The translations under genes were made by a program, and so were the position numbers. This document shows, in pieces, positions 47,380 to 55,464 of a stretch of 64,000 nucleotides of DNA. Under the pieces are notes generated by a model. That model was not told the origin of the DNA. It did no database searches and was given only the letters and a program-made list of their open reading frames with translations. How positions within the stretch are numbered: position 1 is the first letter of the stretch; each line of letters starts with the position of its first letter. Source of the DNA: Nostoc sp. ATCC 43529 (GTDB lineage Bacteria; Cyanobacteriota; Cyanobacteriia; Cyanobacteriales; Nostocaceae); the NCBI GenBank assembly GCA_003326205.1, contig LWTK01000020.1, positions 124,001-188,000 of the forward strand. The letters are read 5' to 3'.

Positions 47380-48036
47380 ATGAGTCAGTCGATTACTGTA
47401 TCCTGGTCAACGGTTGATGCAAAGTATCCAGAAGCATCAGTGCAAGTTGACAAACTTCCTAACCACGATTTAATTTTGCGTTGTCAAGCCGGACTACGCC
47501 CCGATCGTGCTGCGTTTGCGGAACTATTGCGCCGCTATCAAACCCAAGTAGATAGGGTTTTATACCATTTAGCTCCAGATTGGCCTGACAGAGCTGATTT
47601 GGCTCAAGAAGTTTGGATTCGAGTATATCGGAATATTAACCGCTTACAAGAGCCGGCTAAATTCCGGGGCTGGTTAAGCCGCATTGCGACCAACTTATTT
47701 TACGATGAGTTGCGGAAACGCAAGCGGATTGTGAGTCCCTTATCACTCGATGCTCCCCGCTCAGTAGAGGATGGCGAGATGGATTGGGAAATTGCTGGTG
47801 ATACCCCAGGACCTGAAGAAGAACTGACAACCAGAGAATTTTACGAACAACTACGGGAAGCGATCGCGGATTTACCAGAGGTATTTCGTACTACTATCGT
47901 CCTGAGAGAAATTGAAGGCATGGCATACGAAGAAATTGCTGAAATTACTGGAGTTTCCTTGGGAACTGTCAAATCAAGAATCGCCAGAGCTAGATCCAGG
48001 TTGCAAGCTCAGTTGCAAAACTATCTAGACTCCTAA
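47380..48036 (+). CDS. sigG: ECF RNA polymerase sigma factor, SigG type
   Basis: The 218-residue protein is a group 4 (ECF) sigma factor. Region 2 spans about residues 40-110 (DLAQEVWIRVYRNINRLQEP and FRGWLSRIATNLFYDELRKR), and region 4 lies at about 155-210 (LPEVFRTTIVLREIEGMAYE and EIAEITGVSLGTVKSRIARA). Cyanobacterial SigG belongs to the RpoE-like ECF group and responds to envelope or oxidative stress. It is followed 157 bp later by a gene for an anti-sigma-like membrane protein, the usual pairing. An ECF-type promoter lies upstream, consistent with self-activation. Confidence 0.92.
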   Translation: MSQSITVSWSTVDAKYPEASVQVDKLPNHDLILRCQAGLRPDRAAFAELLRRYQTQVDRVLYHLAPDWPDRADLAQEVWIRVYRNINRLQEPAKFRGWLSRIATNLFYDELRKRKRIVSPLSLDAPRSVEDGEMDWEIAGDTPGPEEELTTREFYEQLREAIADLPEVFRTTIVLREIEGMAYEEIAEITGVSLGTVKSRIARARSRLQAQLQNYLDS

Positions 48037-48193
48037 TTTACAGTATTTTGCCTCTGTCCAATGGGAGAATTTAAGCATTGATTAAGAATTACCAGAAAGA
48101 CGTAGATTACTTCTGCCGTTAGGAGGAAAATTGACTAATTCTTCCAAAATTTCGGTTTACTTTACCCGTGTATGAATTGGTAATAATGTTAAG

Positions 48194-48811
48194 ATGACTA
48201 CTGATTCTCAGTTTGATGATCGTTCCCACTTACAACTTCCTGAAGATTTGTCAGATGGAATGGTTGAGTATACCAATGAATCAACGGGTTTTATGGATAT
48301 GGTGAAGCGCGATCGCTTCGAGTTATTAAGTGCTTATCTCGATGGTGAAGTCACAGCTGCCGAACGCAGGCAAGTGGAAGAATGGCTGGACAATGATGCC
48401 TCAGTTCAATGCTTGTATGCCCGACTGTTAAAGCTACGGCAAGGCTTACGCACTCTTCCAGTGCCGACAGCCCAACATTCGCCGGAAGCAACAGCCGAGC
48501 AAGTATTGACACGTTTGCGCCGCCGTTCTCGCTTCAACTGGATGGTTGGAAGCGCCGCCGCCGCAGCTTGTCTAATTGGTGCAGTATCTGGCTTAGTACC
48601 TGGTAGTGGTTCGAGAACACCACAACTGGCACAACGACCACAAATAAAGCCAGTACAAACGTCGTCAGCGTCTGTAGTACCTCCTTCCTCGCTAATGGTG
48701 GGACTAAATAACCCGGTAATTGAAATCCCAAAGGCAGCAGTAGCCTCTCCAGAAAATTCAACTTATCAGCTACCGCCGCAACGCCGGGACTCCAGAGACG
48801 ACATAAATTAA
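48194..48811 (+). CDS. Anti-sigma factor, SigG partner
   Basis: The 205-residue protein has an N-terminal cytoplasmic anti-sigma helix bundle (RFELLSAYLDGEVTAAERRQ, then VEEWLDNDASVQCLYARLLK), with no His-Cys-Cys zinc motif. A single membrane span follows (about residues 117-136, WMVGSAAAAACLIGAVSGLV), then a short Ser/Pro-rich outer tail. This is the standard build of a membrane anti-sigma factor that holds the ECF sigma factor until a signal releases it. Its position right after sigG supports the pairing. The signal is unknown. Confidence 0.85.
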   Translation: MTTDSQFDDRSHLQLPEDLSDGMVEYTNESTGFMDMVKRDRFELLSAYLDGEVTAAERRQVEEWLDNDASVQCLYARLLKLRQGLRTLPVPTAQHSPEATAEQVLTRLRRRSRFNWMVGSAAAAACLIGAVSGLVPGSGSRTPQLAQRPQIKPVQTSSASVVPPSSLMVGLNNPVIEIPKAAVASPENSTYQLPPQRRDSRDDIN

Positions 48812-48839
48812 TTAATCACAAAGTTAACAGATAATAACT

Positions 48840-49280
48840 TTACCTTGGAGTTAGACCAGAGCCACTCCACCAACCCTCACATTGGTGGACGCCTCCTAAC
48901 TGGTCAACTCGCTCTAAGCTCATTAAGTAAACCCAAGCCCAACCCAGAGAAAGCGACTCTCCTTGATAAACCTCGATAGTTTTTCGGCTATAAAGGTTTT
49001 CTGACACTTCTCTAGCGGGGTGGTAATCTTCCAGCACATCTAGCTGACTTAAAATTGCTGGGTTGGCAAAAGAAAGTAAATATCCGTGGACTTGGCTATC
49101 TCCTGCCGTCATCGCTGGGTAGCCCATCGGCAAAGCAAACAATTTGCCTTGTACAAAAGCTTTTTTGGCATCTACTACTTTGTCAGCACAAAATCTTTTA
49201 TAGTTAGCTTCACCTGGTTTGAGAGTGCCGTAAACAAAAACCTGCACCAAATCAGAAAATTTTATATTTGATTCAAACAT
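48840..49280 (-). CDS. Gamma-glutamylcyclotransferase-like (GGCT/AIG2) protein
   Basis: The 146-residue protein has the GGCT fold signature VFVYGTLKPGEANYKRFC near the N-terminus. HGYLLSFANPAILSQLDVLE carries the acidic residue expected at the active site. The length is normal. Family members act on gamma-glutamyl amines or amino acids, releasing 5-oxoproline; the substrate here is not known. The gene is convergent with the anti-sigma gene, whose stop is about 30 bp away. Confidence 0.88.
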   Translation of the reverse strand: MFESNIKFSDLVQVFVYGTLKPGEANYKRFCADKVVDAKKAFVQGKLFALPMGYPAMTAGDSQVHGYLLSFANPAILSQLDVLEDYHPAREVSENLYSRKTIEVYQGESLSLGWAWVYLMSLERVDQLGGVHQCEGWWSGSGLTPR

Positions 49281-49294
49281 CGTCTATTTTAACT

Positions 49295-49422
49295 AAGTAG
49301 AAGGACTCAATTAAACTAAAGTTCGTAGTATGGGCTTGAGCCATTAAAACATCTGTTAAGAGAGATAAATCGCTTAGTACGAACAAAGCTCCAATCTTAC
49401 ATTTAATTATGTCTACCTACTT
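49295..49422. repeat. MITE-like element, 128 bp, copy 2
   Basis: It has the same length and ends as the element at 24719-24846 (AAGTAGAAGGACTCAATTAA to GTCTACCTACTT), with scattered substitutions. It lies between the GGCT gene and the methyltransferase-AlkB pair. The 49281-49662 interval holds no other feature. Confidence 0.75.
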
Positions 49423-49662
49423 ATCTGATTTCTTTGCGTACCACAGAGGTGAGTATTGTAAATGTGTGCTGTGAGCATAGCAAGAAAGGGACTTAATCTT
49501 ATTACAGAGACACAAAAAGAATATAGAGAAGAATATGGAAAGTTTCACCAATAATCCCCTTCTCACAGAATACATAGAAAACTTAGGTATAATAAGTAGC
49601 TAGACTGCAATATTGATTTGGGCAACTTAAGAGAATAGTTAGATCTACCTTAAGGCTTCTGT

Positions 49663-50457
49663 ATGATCGTTTCTAGCCCAAAGGAATCACAGATAAAGTT
49701 TAGATTTTTTGATGATATTTACAAACCCAAAATAGAAAAACTTCCACTTCTTGTCAATGTCGATATAGATCATGGTAGGAAAGTACTCAATACAGAAGCG
49801 GAATGTGATAAGTATATTGCTCTCTACGGCGGACACCACTTTCACAAGCTCTATGCAGCATTTCCTTCAACGAACTTTCAGTACACGGAAGGTAAAAGCA
49901 TAGAAATTATCGACTGGGGGTGTGGACAGGCGTTTGCAACTTGCGTTTTAATGGACTATTTCATTGAAAAATGCATCAGCCCTAAAATAGAATTAATCAC
50001 ACTTATAGAACCATCTTCAATTGCACTATGGCGAGGGTATAACTTTGTTCGCCAGATGTTACAGCCTGCTTTCTCTAATAACTCTTTAATCACAACAGTC
50101 AACAAGTGTATAGATAACTTAAATTCTAGCGATCTTGTTTCAAGAAGTTCTAGCAATATTAAGATTCATCTATTTTCAAATATCCTAGATGTTGAAAATT
50201 TCGATTTAAATAAATTATATCAGCTAATAATCAGTAGCGTTTCAGGATTTAATCGTATTATTTGTACAAGTCCGTATAATAATGCAAGAAACTACAGAAT
50301 AGATAGGTTTTATAACCTATTCAACGAGTATGGTATGGTTAAAAATTCATTTTATTCAGATGAAGCGATTTATCAAGAAATTTTTTATAATAAAATAAAA
50401 AAATTTAAGATTAGCAAAATCCAAAGGTATGAAAGGCAGTTCACTATAAAACTTTAA
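49663..50457 (+). CDS. Methyltransferase-like protein of unknown substrate
   Basis: The 264-residue protein has a SAM-binding motif I (EIIDWGCGQAFATCVLMDYF, about residues 85-105) and an acidic strand-2 end (ELITLIEPSSIAL). A later block IICTSPYNNARNYRIDRF could be a degenerate motif IV. It therefore looks like a class I methyltransferase, but the family is not recognised. The gene is strikingly AT-rich with AT-ending codons, unlike most neighbours, suggesting transfer. It precedes the AlkB gene by only 9 bp, so the two are almost surely co-transcribed. It might also be a non-catalytic SAM-binding partner. Confidence 0.75.
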   Translation: MIVSSPKESQIKFRFFDDIYKPKIEKLPLLVNVDIDHGRKVLNTEAECDKYIALYGGHHFHKLYAAFPSTNFQYTEGKSIEIIDWGCGQAFATCVLMDYFIEKCISPKIELITLIEPSSIALWRGYNFVRQMLQPAFSNNSLITTVNKCIDNLNSSDLVSRSSSNIKIHLFSNILDVENFDLNKLYQLIISSVSGFNRIICTSPYNNARNYRIDRFYNLFNEYGMVKNSFYSDEAIYQEIFYNKIKKFKISKIQRYERQFTIKL

Positions 50458-50466
50458 GTAAAATTT

Positions 50467-51138
50467 ATGAAAAAGAGACCAATTACTAATGTAATTCAGG
50501 GAGACTTATTTTCTGGATTTGACTCTGTTGTAGATAAATCAATAGAGAGTATAGATAAAGAAGTTTTATCTATGCAAGATGCAGACGTTACTTTCTATCG
50601 CAATTTTTTTAATCAGCAAGACAGTGATGATATTTTTCAAACTTTGCTTAACCAAATAAAGTGGCGGCAAGACAAAATGAAGATTTATGGTAAGGAGGTA
50701 AATTTACCAAGAAAAACTGCTTGGTATGGAGATAGAAATATGTCATATAAATTCTCAGGTATTCATCTCGATCCAGAACCTTGGATACCTACATTACTAC
50801 AAGTAAAAAAGAAAGTTGAGGAAATTGCAAAAGTTAATTTTAACAGTGTTTTACTGAATCTTTACCGAGATGGGAATGATGGAATATCCTGGCATACTGA
50901 TGCTGAACCAGAGCTAGGTCAAAATCCTGTAATTGCTTCTGTTAGCTTTGGCGGAACAAGAAGGTTTATGTTTAGACATAAACACAATCAGGATTTGAAA
51001 GCAGAAATTGAGCTAGTACATGGTAGCTTCCTTCTTATGGCCGGTGTAACACAGCATTTTTGGCAGCATCAAATCCCCAAAACATCGAAGCAGGTTCAAC
51101 CAAGAATCAATTTAACTTTCCGGGTAATTAATAGTTAA
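50467..51138 (+). CDS. AlkB-like 2-oxoglutarate/Fe(II) dioxygenase
   Basis: The 223-residue protein matches the ALKBH2/3-like branch of AlkB oxidative demethylases. The iron ligands are His143 and Asp145 (SWHTDAEPE) and His201 (QHFWQHQIPK); the 2-oxoglutarate-binding arginines are in PRINLTFR (Arg213, Arg219). The segment LPRKTAWYGD resembles the substrate-binding loop of such enzymes. AlkB removes methyl lesions from bases in DNA or RNA. The N-terminal 35 residues (VIQGDLFSGFDS) are an extension. It is co-directional with, and 9 bp after, the methyltransferase-like gene, an unusual writer-eraser pairing. Confidence 0.92.
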   Translation: MKKRPITNVIQGDLFSGFDSVVDKSIESIDKEVLSMQDADVTFYRNFFNQQDSDDIFQTLLNQIKWRQDKMKIYGKEVNLPRKTAWYGDRNMSYKFSGIHLDPEPWIPTLLQVKKKVEEIAKVNFNSVLLNLYRDGNDGISWHTDAEPELGQNPVIASVSFGGTRRFMFRHKHNQDLKAEIELVHGSFLLMAGVTQHFWQHQIPKTSKQVQPRINLTFRVINS

Positions 51139-51155
51139 ACAATTAAGTGTAAGTG

Positions 51156-51343
51156 CTATTTTGCTTTTTTCTCATCTAGCGCTTTCTGAATCGCTTCTCT
51201 ACAGAATTCAGCAGGATCATCTTGTGCTTTCACCTCTTCCTTCATCTTTTCAGTAGCACGGAAACTAATAGTAGTCGTTAATGGTTCTTCTCTGTCTGTG
51301 GTGAAATTTTTAAATTTTCTGGACTACCCTTAGGATTAGGCAT
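51156..51343 (-). pseudogene. Small conserved-looking gene with a one-base frameshift
   Basis: From ATG 51343 the frame reads MPNPKGSPENLKI and soon stops. Shifting by -1 after AAT TTA AAA gives a continuous 62-residue protein: MPNPKGSPENLK, NFTTDREEPLTTTISFRATE, KMKEEVKAQDDPAEFCREAI, QKALDEKKAK. The total length, 188 bp, is one base short of 63 codons. The downstream half (TTISFRATEKMKEEV) looks like a ribbon-helix-helix type DNA-binding or antitoxin segment, which is inference. The shift falls exactly at T TTA AAA, a known -1 slippery heptamer. Simple decay or a sequencing error is more likely than programmed shifting. It is convergent with the AlkB gene. Confidence 0.6.
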
Positions 51344-51510
51344 TGTTGAGAGATGTAAATATAGCTTGAACTGCGTGCAAACGAGCAATTAGAGTTTTAA
51401 ATCGGTGGTGTTCTCACCTGACAAATGGCTAAGATGAGGCTTGAACAGTTAATAGCACAGTTAATAGCACTGGTGAGTCAGTAGTCCAGACTTTACAGCA
51501 ATCTTACCGT

Positions 51511-51545
51511 ACTCCTCAATAATGGGGAGTTTCTTTATTTTTCTC
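51511..51545 (+). terminator. Hairpin with T-rich tail
   Basis: ACTCC (51511-51515) can pair with GGAGT (51526-51530), and an extra C-G pair is possible. TTCTTTATTTTT follows directly. It lies 370 bp after the AlkB stop, so it may end the AlkB transcript or an unannotated small RNA. Confidence 0.45.
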
Positions 51546-51760
51546 TATGTGTTCAGATCGCAACTTCAAATCAAGACTGTCCCTGATAGTCTAAGAACTC
51601 TAGCGATATAAGATAGATAGAAATAAGGAATACAGGAGATTTAGAAATTGATTTTAGAATTTAATTTAAAAAATTACTAGATACATAACTCATTAAATAG
51701 TTCAAAAGTACTACATAGTAGCTAAATACTTAGGATTAGTAGCAATAAAGTGTAATAGGC

Positions 51761-54409
51761 ATGAAACCATTGGAAAGACGTTATTCAGTTGATTCTCGAT
51801 ACAACCCCGCAGCAATTGAAGAAAAATGGCAAAAAACATGGGCAGAACTTGGCTTAGATCGAACACCTACAGCTAGAAATAAGCCAAAATTCTACGCTTT
51901 GTCCATGTTTCCCTATCCATCGGGCAGCTTACATATGGGTCACGTCCGTAATTATACTATTACTGACGTGATTGCCCGCCTCAAGCGAATGCAAGGGTAT
52001 CGGGTAATACACCCAATGGGTTGGGATGCTTTTGGTTTGCCTGCAGAAAACGCTGCCATTGACCGTGGTGTACCGCCAGCAAAGTGGACTGATCAGAATA
52101 TTACCCAGATGCGTCAACAATTGCAGCGTCTTGGTTTGTCCATTGACTGGGAATGCGAACTCGCTACCTGTTCGCCAGATTATTACAAGTGGACGCAATG
52201 GATTTTCTTGCAGTTTTGGCAAGCGGGTTTAGCTTACCAAAAAGAAGCGGCGGTAAACTGGGATCCCATTGACCAAACTGTACTGGCAAACGAACAAGTC
52301 GATAATGAAGGACGTTCGTGGCGCAGTGGGGCAATAGTTGAGCGCAAATTGTTGCGGCAGTGGTTTTTTAAAATTACTGACTATGCCGAAGAATTACTCA
52401 GTGACTTGGATAAGTTGACGGGTTGGCCGGAACGCGTCAAATTAATGCAAGCAAACTGGATTGGCAAATCTACAGGTGCTTACTTAGAATTTCCAATTAT
52501 TGGCATAGACGAAAAAATTGCTGTCTACACCACACGCCCAGATACGGTTTTTGGCGTGAGTTACGTGGTGTTAGCACCAGAACATCCGCTAACAAAGCGT
52601 GTCACTAACAAAGAACAACAAGCGACGGTAGAAGCGTTTATTAAAGAGATTTCTAATCAAAGCGAGTTGGAACGTACCGCTGAAGATAAACCTAAGCGGG
52701 GTGTCCCCACTGGTGGTAAGGCAATTAACCCATTTACAGGTGAAGAAGTACCCATTTGGATTGCTGACTACGTACTGTATGAGTATGGTACTGGGGCAGT
52801 CATGGGCGTACCGGCACACGATGTCCGAGATTTTAAGTTTACCCGGACTTATGATTTGCCGATTGATTTTGTCATCGCTTCCCCAGATGATGTTGCAGGT
52901 TTTGACTTAACTCCAACATCGGAGACGGATGAAGTCACACAACTGGTGCAAATTGAATACAACCAGGCTTACACTGAACCAGGGATTTTAATTAATTCCG
53001 GTGCTTTTACTGGGATGAATTCCACAGATGCGAAAAAGGCGATCGTGGAGTATGCCGAACAACAAGGTTTTGGTAAAATGCGGGTGCAATATCGGTTGCG
53101 AGATTGGTTGATTTCTCGGCAGCGGTACTGGGGCGCACCGATACCCATAATTCACTGTCCTAATTGTGGGATAGTACCAGTGCCCGATAAAGATTTGCCA
53201 GTACAGTTACCGGAAGAGGTGGAATTTACTGGACGTGGTGGTTCTCCTTTGACTCAGTTAGAAAGCTGGGTAAATGTACCTTGTCCGAGTTGTGGAACTC
53301 CGGCGAAGCGGGAAACTGACACGATGGATACTTTTATTGATTCCTCGTGGTATTTCTTGCGTTTTCCAGACGCTAAGAACGAACAACAGGTTTTTGATTC
53401 CAGTAAAATCAATGACTGGATGCCAGTGGATCAGTACGTAGGTGGAATTGAACACGCAATTTTACATTTGTTGTATTCGCGCTTTTTTACCAAGGTACTG
53501 CGGGATAGAGGCTTGTTGAATTTTGACGAACCCTTTCAACGCCTGTTAACTCAAGGTATGGTGCAGGGTTTAACTTACATGAATCCCAACAAGGGCGGCA
53601 AAGATAAGTGGATTCCTTCTAATTTAGTGAATGCTGCTGACCCCCGCGACCCTCAGACGGGCGAACCGCTGCAACGTCTATATGCCACCATGTCTAAATC
53701 CAAGGGTAACGGTGTAGCACCAGAAGATGTAATTTCCAAGTACGGTGTAGACACAGCGCGGATGTTCATTTTGTTCAAAGCGCCGCCAGAAAAAGATTTG
53801 GAATGGGATGAAGCCGATGTCGAAGGACAATTCCGCTTTTTAAATCGGGTTTGGCGTTTGGTGACAGATTATGTTGCTGCTGGGGTATCCGATAACAAAG
53901 CCGAAGTTTCTGATTTAAGTAAGCCAGAAAAGGAATTGCGGCGGGCAATTCACACTGCTATTCAAGCTGTGACGGAAGACGTAGAAGATGAATATCAATT
54001 CAACACAGCTGTTTCAGAATTGATGAAGTTGAGTAATGCCTTAACTGATGCCAGCTGCAAAAATTCACCAATTTATGCAGAAGGTATTCGGACTTTGGTG
54101 GTATTGCTAGCGCCTTTTGCACCACACATTGCCGATGAATTATGGCAGTTGTTGGGTGAAAGCGATTCAGTTCACACGCAAACCTGGCCATCATTTGACC
54201 CGGCTGCTTTGGTAGCTGATGAAATTACTTTAGTGATTCAAATTATGGGCAAAACTCGTGGCGCGATTCAAGTACCAGCACAAGCTGATAAAGCTGCGTT
54301 AGAGAAATACGCCCGTGAATCTGAAGTTGCCCAACGTTACATCGAAGGCAAAGAAATTAAAAAGGTAATTGTGGTGCCTGGGAAGTTGGTAAATTTTGTA
54401 GTCAGCTAA
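51761..54409 (+). CDS. leuS: Leucyl-tRNA synthetase
   Basis: LeuRS charges tRNA-Leu. The 882-residue class I enzyme has the HIGH-type motif [16 protein letters not shown] near the N-terminus, the editing (CP1) domain with [20 protein letters not shown], zinc-binding cysteines in [13 protein letters not shown] and CPSCGTPAK, and the KMSKS-type motif [16 protein letters not shown]. The C-terminal anticodon-binding region is complete. The length is normal for bacterial LeuRS. It is followed by a hairpin shared with the convergent DUF561 gene. Confidence 0.98.
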   Translation: MKPLERRYSVDSRYNPAAIEEKWQKTWAELGLDRTPTARNKPKFYALSMFPYPSGSLHMGHVRNYTITDVIARLKRMQGYRVIHPMGWDAFGLPAENAAIDRGVPPAKWTDQNITQMRQQLQRLGLSIDWECELATCSPDYYKWTQWIFLQFWQAGLAYQKEAAVNWDPIDQTVLANEQVDNEGRSWRSGAIVERKLLRQWFFKITDYAEELLSDLDKLTGWPERVKLMQANWIGKSTGAYLEFPIIGIDEKIAVYTTRPDTVFGVSYVVLAPEHPLTKRVTNKEQQATVEAFIKEISNQSELERTAEDKPKRGVPTGGKAINPFTGEEVPIWIADYVLYEYGTGAVMGVPAHDVRDFKFTRTYDLPIDFVIASPDDVAGFDLTPTSETDEVTQLVQIEYNQAYTEPGILINSGAFTGMNSTDAKKAIVEYAEQQGFGKMRVQYRLRDWLISRQRYWGAPIPIIHCPNCGIVPVPDKDLPVQLPEEVEFTGRGGSPLTQLESWVNVPCPSCGTPAKRETDTMDTFIDSSWYFLRFPDAKNEQQVFDSSKINDWMPVDQYVGGIEHAILHLLYSRFFTKVLRDRGLLNFDEPFQRLLTQGMVQGLTYMNPNKGGKDKWIPSNLVNAADPRDPQTGEPLQRLYATMSKSKGNGVAPEDVISKYGVDTARMFILFKAPPEKDLEWDEADVEGQFRFLNRVWRLVTDYVAAGVSDNKAEVSDLSKPEKELRRAIHTAIQAVTEDVEDEYQFNTAVSELMKLSNALTDASCKNSPIYAEGIRTLVVLLAPFAPHIADELWQLLGESDSVHTQTWPSFDPAALVADEITLVIQIMGKTRGAIQVPAQADKAALEKYARESEVAQRYIEGKEIKKVIVVPGKLVNFVVS

Positions 54410-54448
54410 AAGTGCAGGGAGTGGGGAGTGGGGAGACAAGGGAGGCAG

Positions 54449-54490
54449 AGGGGCAGGGGAGGAGATCCTCCCGTCTGCTCCCCTGCCTCT
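54449..54490. terminator. GC-rich hairpin between leuS and the DUF561 gene
   Basis: AGGGGCAGGGGAG (54449-54461) and CTCCCCTGCCTCT (54478-54490) pair at 12 of 13 positions, with GGAG/CTCC-type pairing possible in the loop. It is placed between convergent stops and is probably a bidirectional terminator or repeat. Confidence 0.55.
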
Positions 54491-54527
54491 TCCCATGCCC
54501 AATGCCCAATCCCCCATACCGGACTCT

Positions 54528-55274
54528 TTACTTCTGGCTCAAAACTGTTGCAGTTGCCAATGCTTCCACTAAGCCACGGACAGCAGCAATCATCGCTACC
54601 TCGCTGTTGAGTTGGTTGATGGCGGAACCAACACCAACACCAGCAGCACCAGCGGCGATCGCTAATGGTGCGGTAACGCTAGAAATGCCTGAAGCACAAA
54701 GTACTGGTACTGTTACAGCACGAGAAATTTCATAAGCTGCTGCCAAGGTGGGGGCAGCTTTTTCAATTAATCCTAAAGTTCCAGGGTGAACTGGGTTACT
54801 GCTAGTACCGCCTTCGGTTTGGATAATGTCTGCTCCAGCTTTCACCAGTTCCTCTGCTAGTTGTACTTGTCGATCTAGTTCGAGGATGTGGGGAACGGTG
54901 ACAGATAAGGTAATTTCTGGCAGGAGAGTGCGGGTTTGCTTAGTCAAGGCTAGTACTTCCTCAGCCTCGAAACGGCGTCCTTGAGCATAGAATGAATCGA
55001 AATTCCCGATTTCAATCAAATCAGCACCAGCAGCCACAGCTTGAACAAATTTCTCTGGTTCTACTGCTGATACACAAACTGGTAAATTGGTCAAATTCTT
55101 AGCTAGCTGGACTAAGCTGGAATCGGCAGCGATATCGATAAAAGTAGCACCACCAAATTCAGCAGCTTTGACAGTAGCGGCAACGCTAGCGGCATCGAAG
55201 TTATTTAAGCCGCTGATTACTTTGAGAACGCGGCGGTTAGTAAATGCACGTTGGAGTGTGGAATGCATCGTCAT
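54528..55274 (-). CDS. DUF561 (Ycf23-like) TIM-barrel protein
   Basis: The 248-residue protein resembles the DUF561/Ycf23 family conserved in cyanobacteria and some plastids. It has the TIM-barrel-like pattern of alternating strands and glycine loops: VLKVISGLNNFDAASVAATV, GATFIDIAADSSLVQLAK, ADIIQTEGGTSSNPVHPGTL and VPVLCASGISSVTAPLAIAA. The phosphate-binding-like end GAAGVGVGSAIN suggests a phosphorylated ligand. No reaction is established for the family. It is convergent with leuS. Confidence 0.85.
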   Translation of the reverse strand: MTMHSTLQRAFTNRRVLKVISGLNNFDAASVAATVKAAEFGGATFIDIAADSSLVQLAKNLTNLPVCVSAVEPEKFVQAVAAGADLIEIGNFDSFYAQGRRFEAEEVLALTKQTRTLLPEITLSVTVPHILELDRQVQLAEELVKAGADIIQTEGGTSSNPVHPGTLGLIEKAAPTLAAAYEISRAVTVPVLCASGISSVTAPLAIAAGAAGVGVGSAINQLNSEVAMIAAVRGLVEALATATVLSQK

Positions 55275-55464
55275 GGTTCGGCTTTGAAGCTACGAAAATT
55301 AGGTATATTCTACCGTTCCTTAGTTGATAAAGAGCCTAAATTACTATGACAATTGTCAAATTTTGATAGATCGATCGCAAAGTGGATTGTAAGCGATCGC
55401 CTAAATTACCACTGAATATACTGCAACAATACGTATTTTTTTACACATTAATTAAATAGTAACC

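Larger units (their letters stand above)
51139..51760. other. Intergenic region with broken gene and hairpin terminator
   Basis: This region contains the frameshifted small gene (51156-51343, minus strand) and a hairpin with T-rich tail (51511-51545). The 180 bp before leuS are AT-rich and probably hold its promoter. Confidence 0.55.

Noticed and set aside
51511..51530. Yfr1 small RNA because of ACTCCTCA
   Set aside because: The conserved Yfr1 core continues CAC, while here it continues ATA and is part of a hairpin stem.
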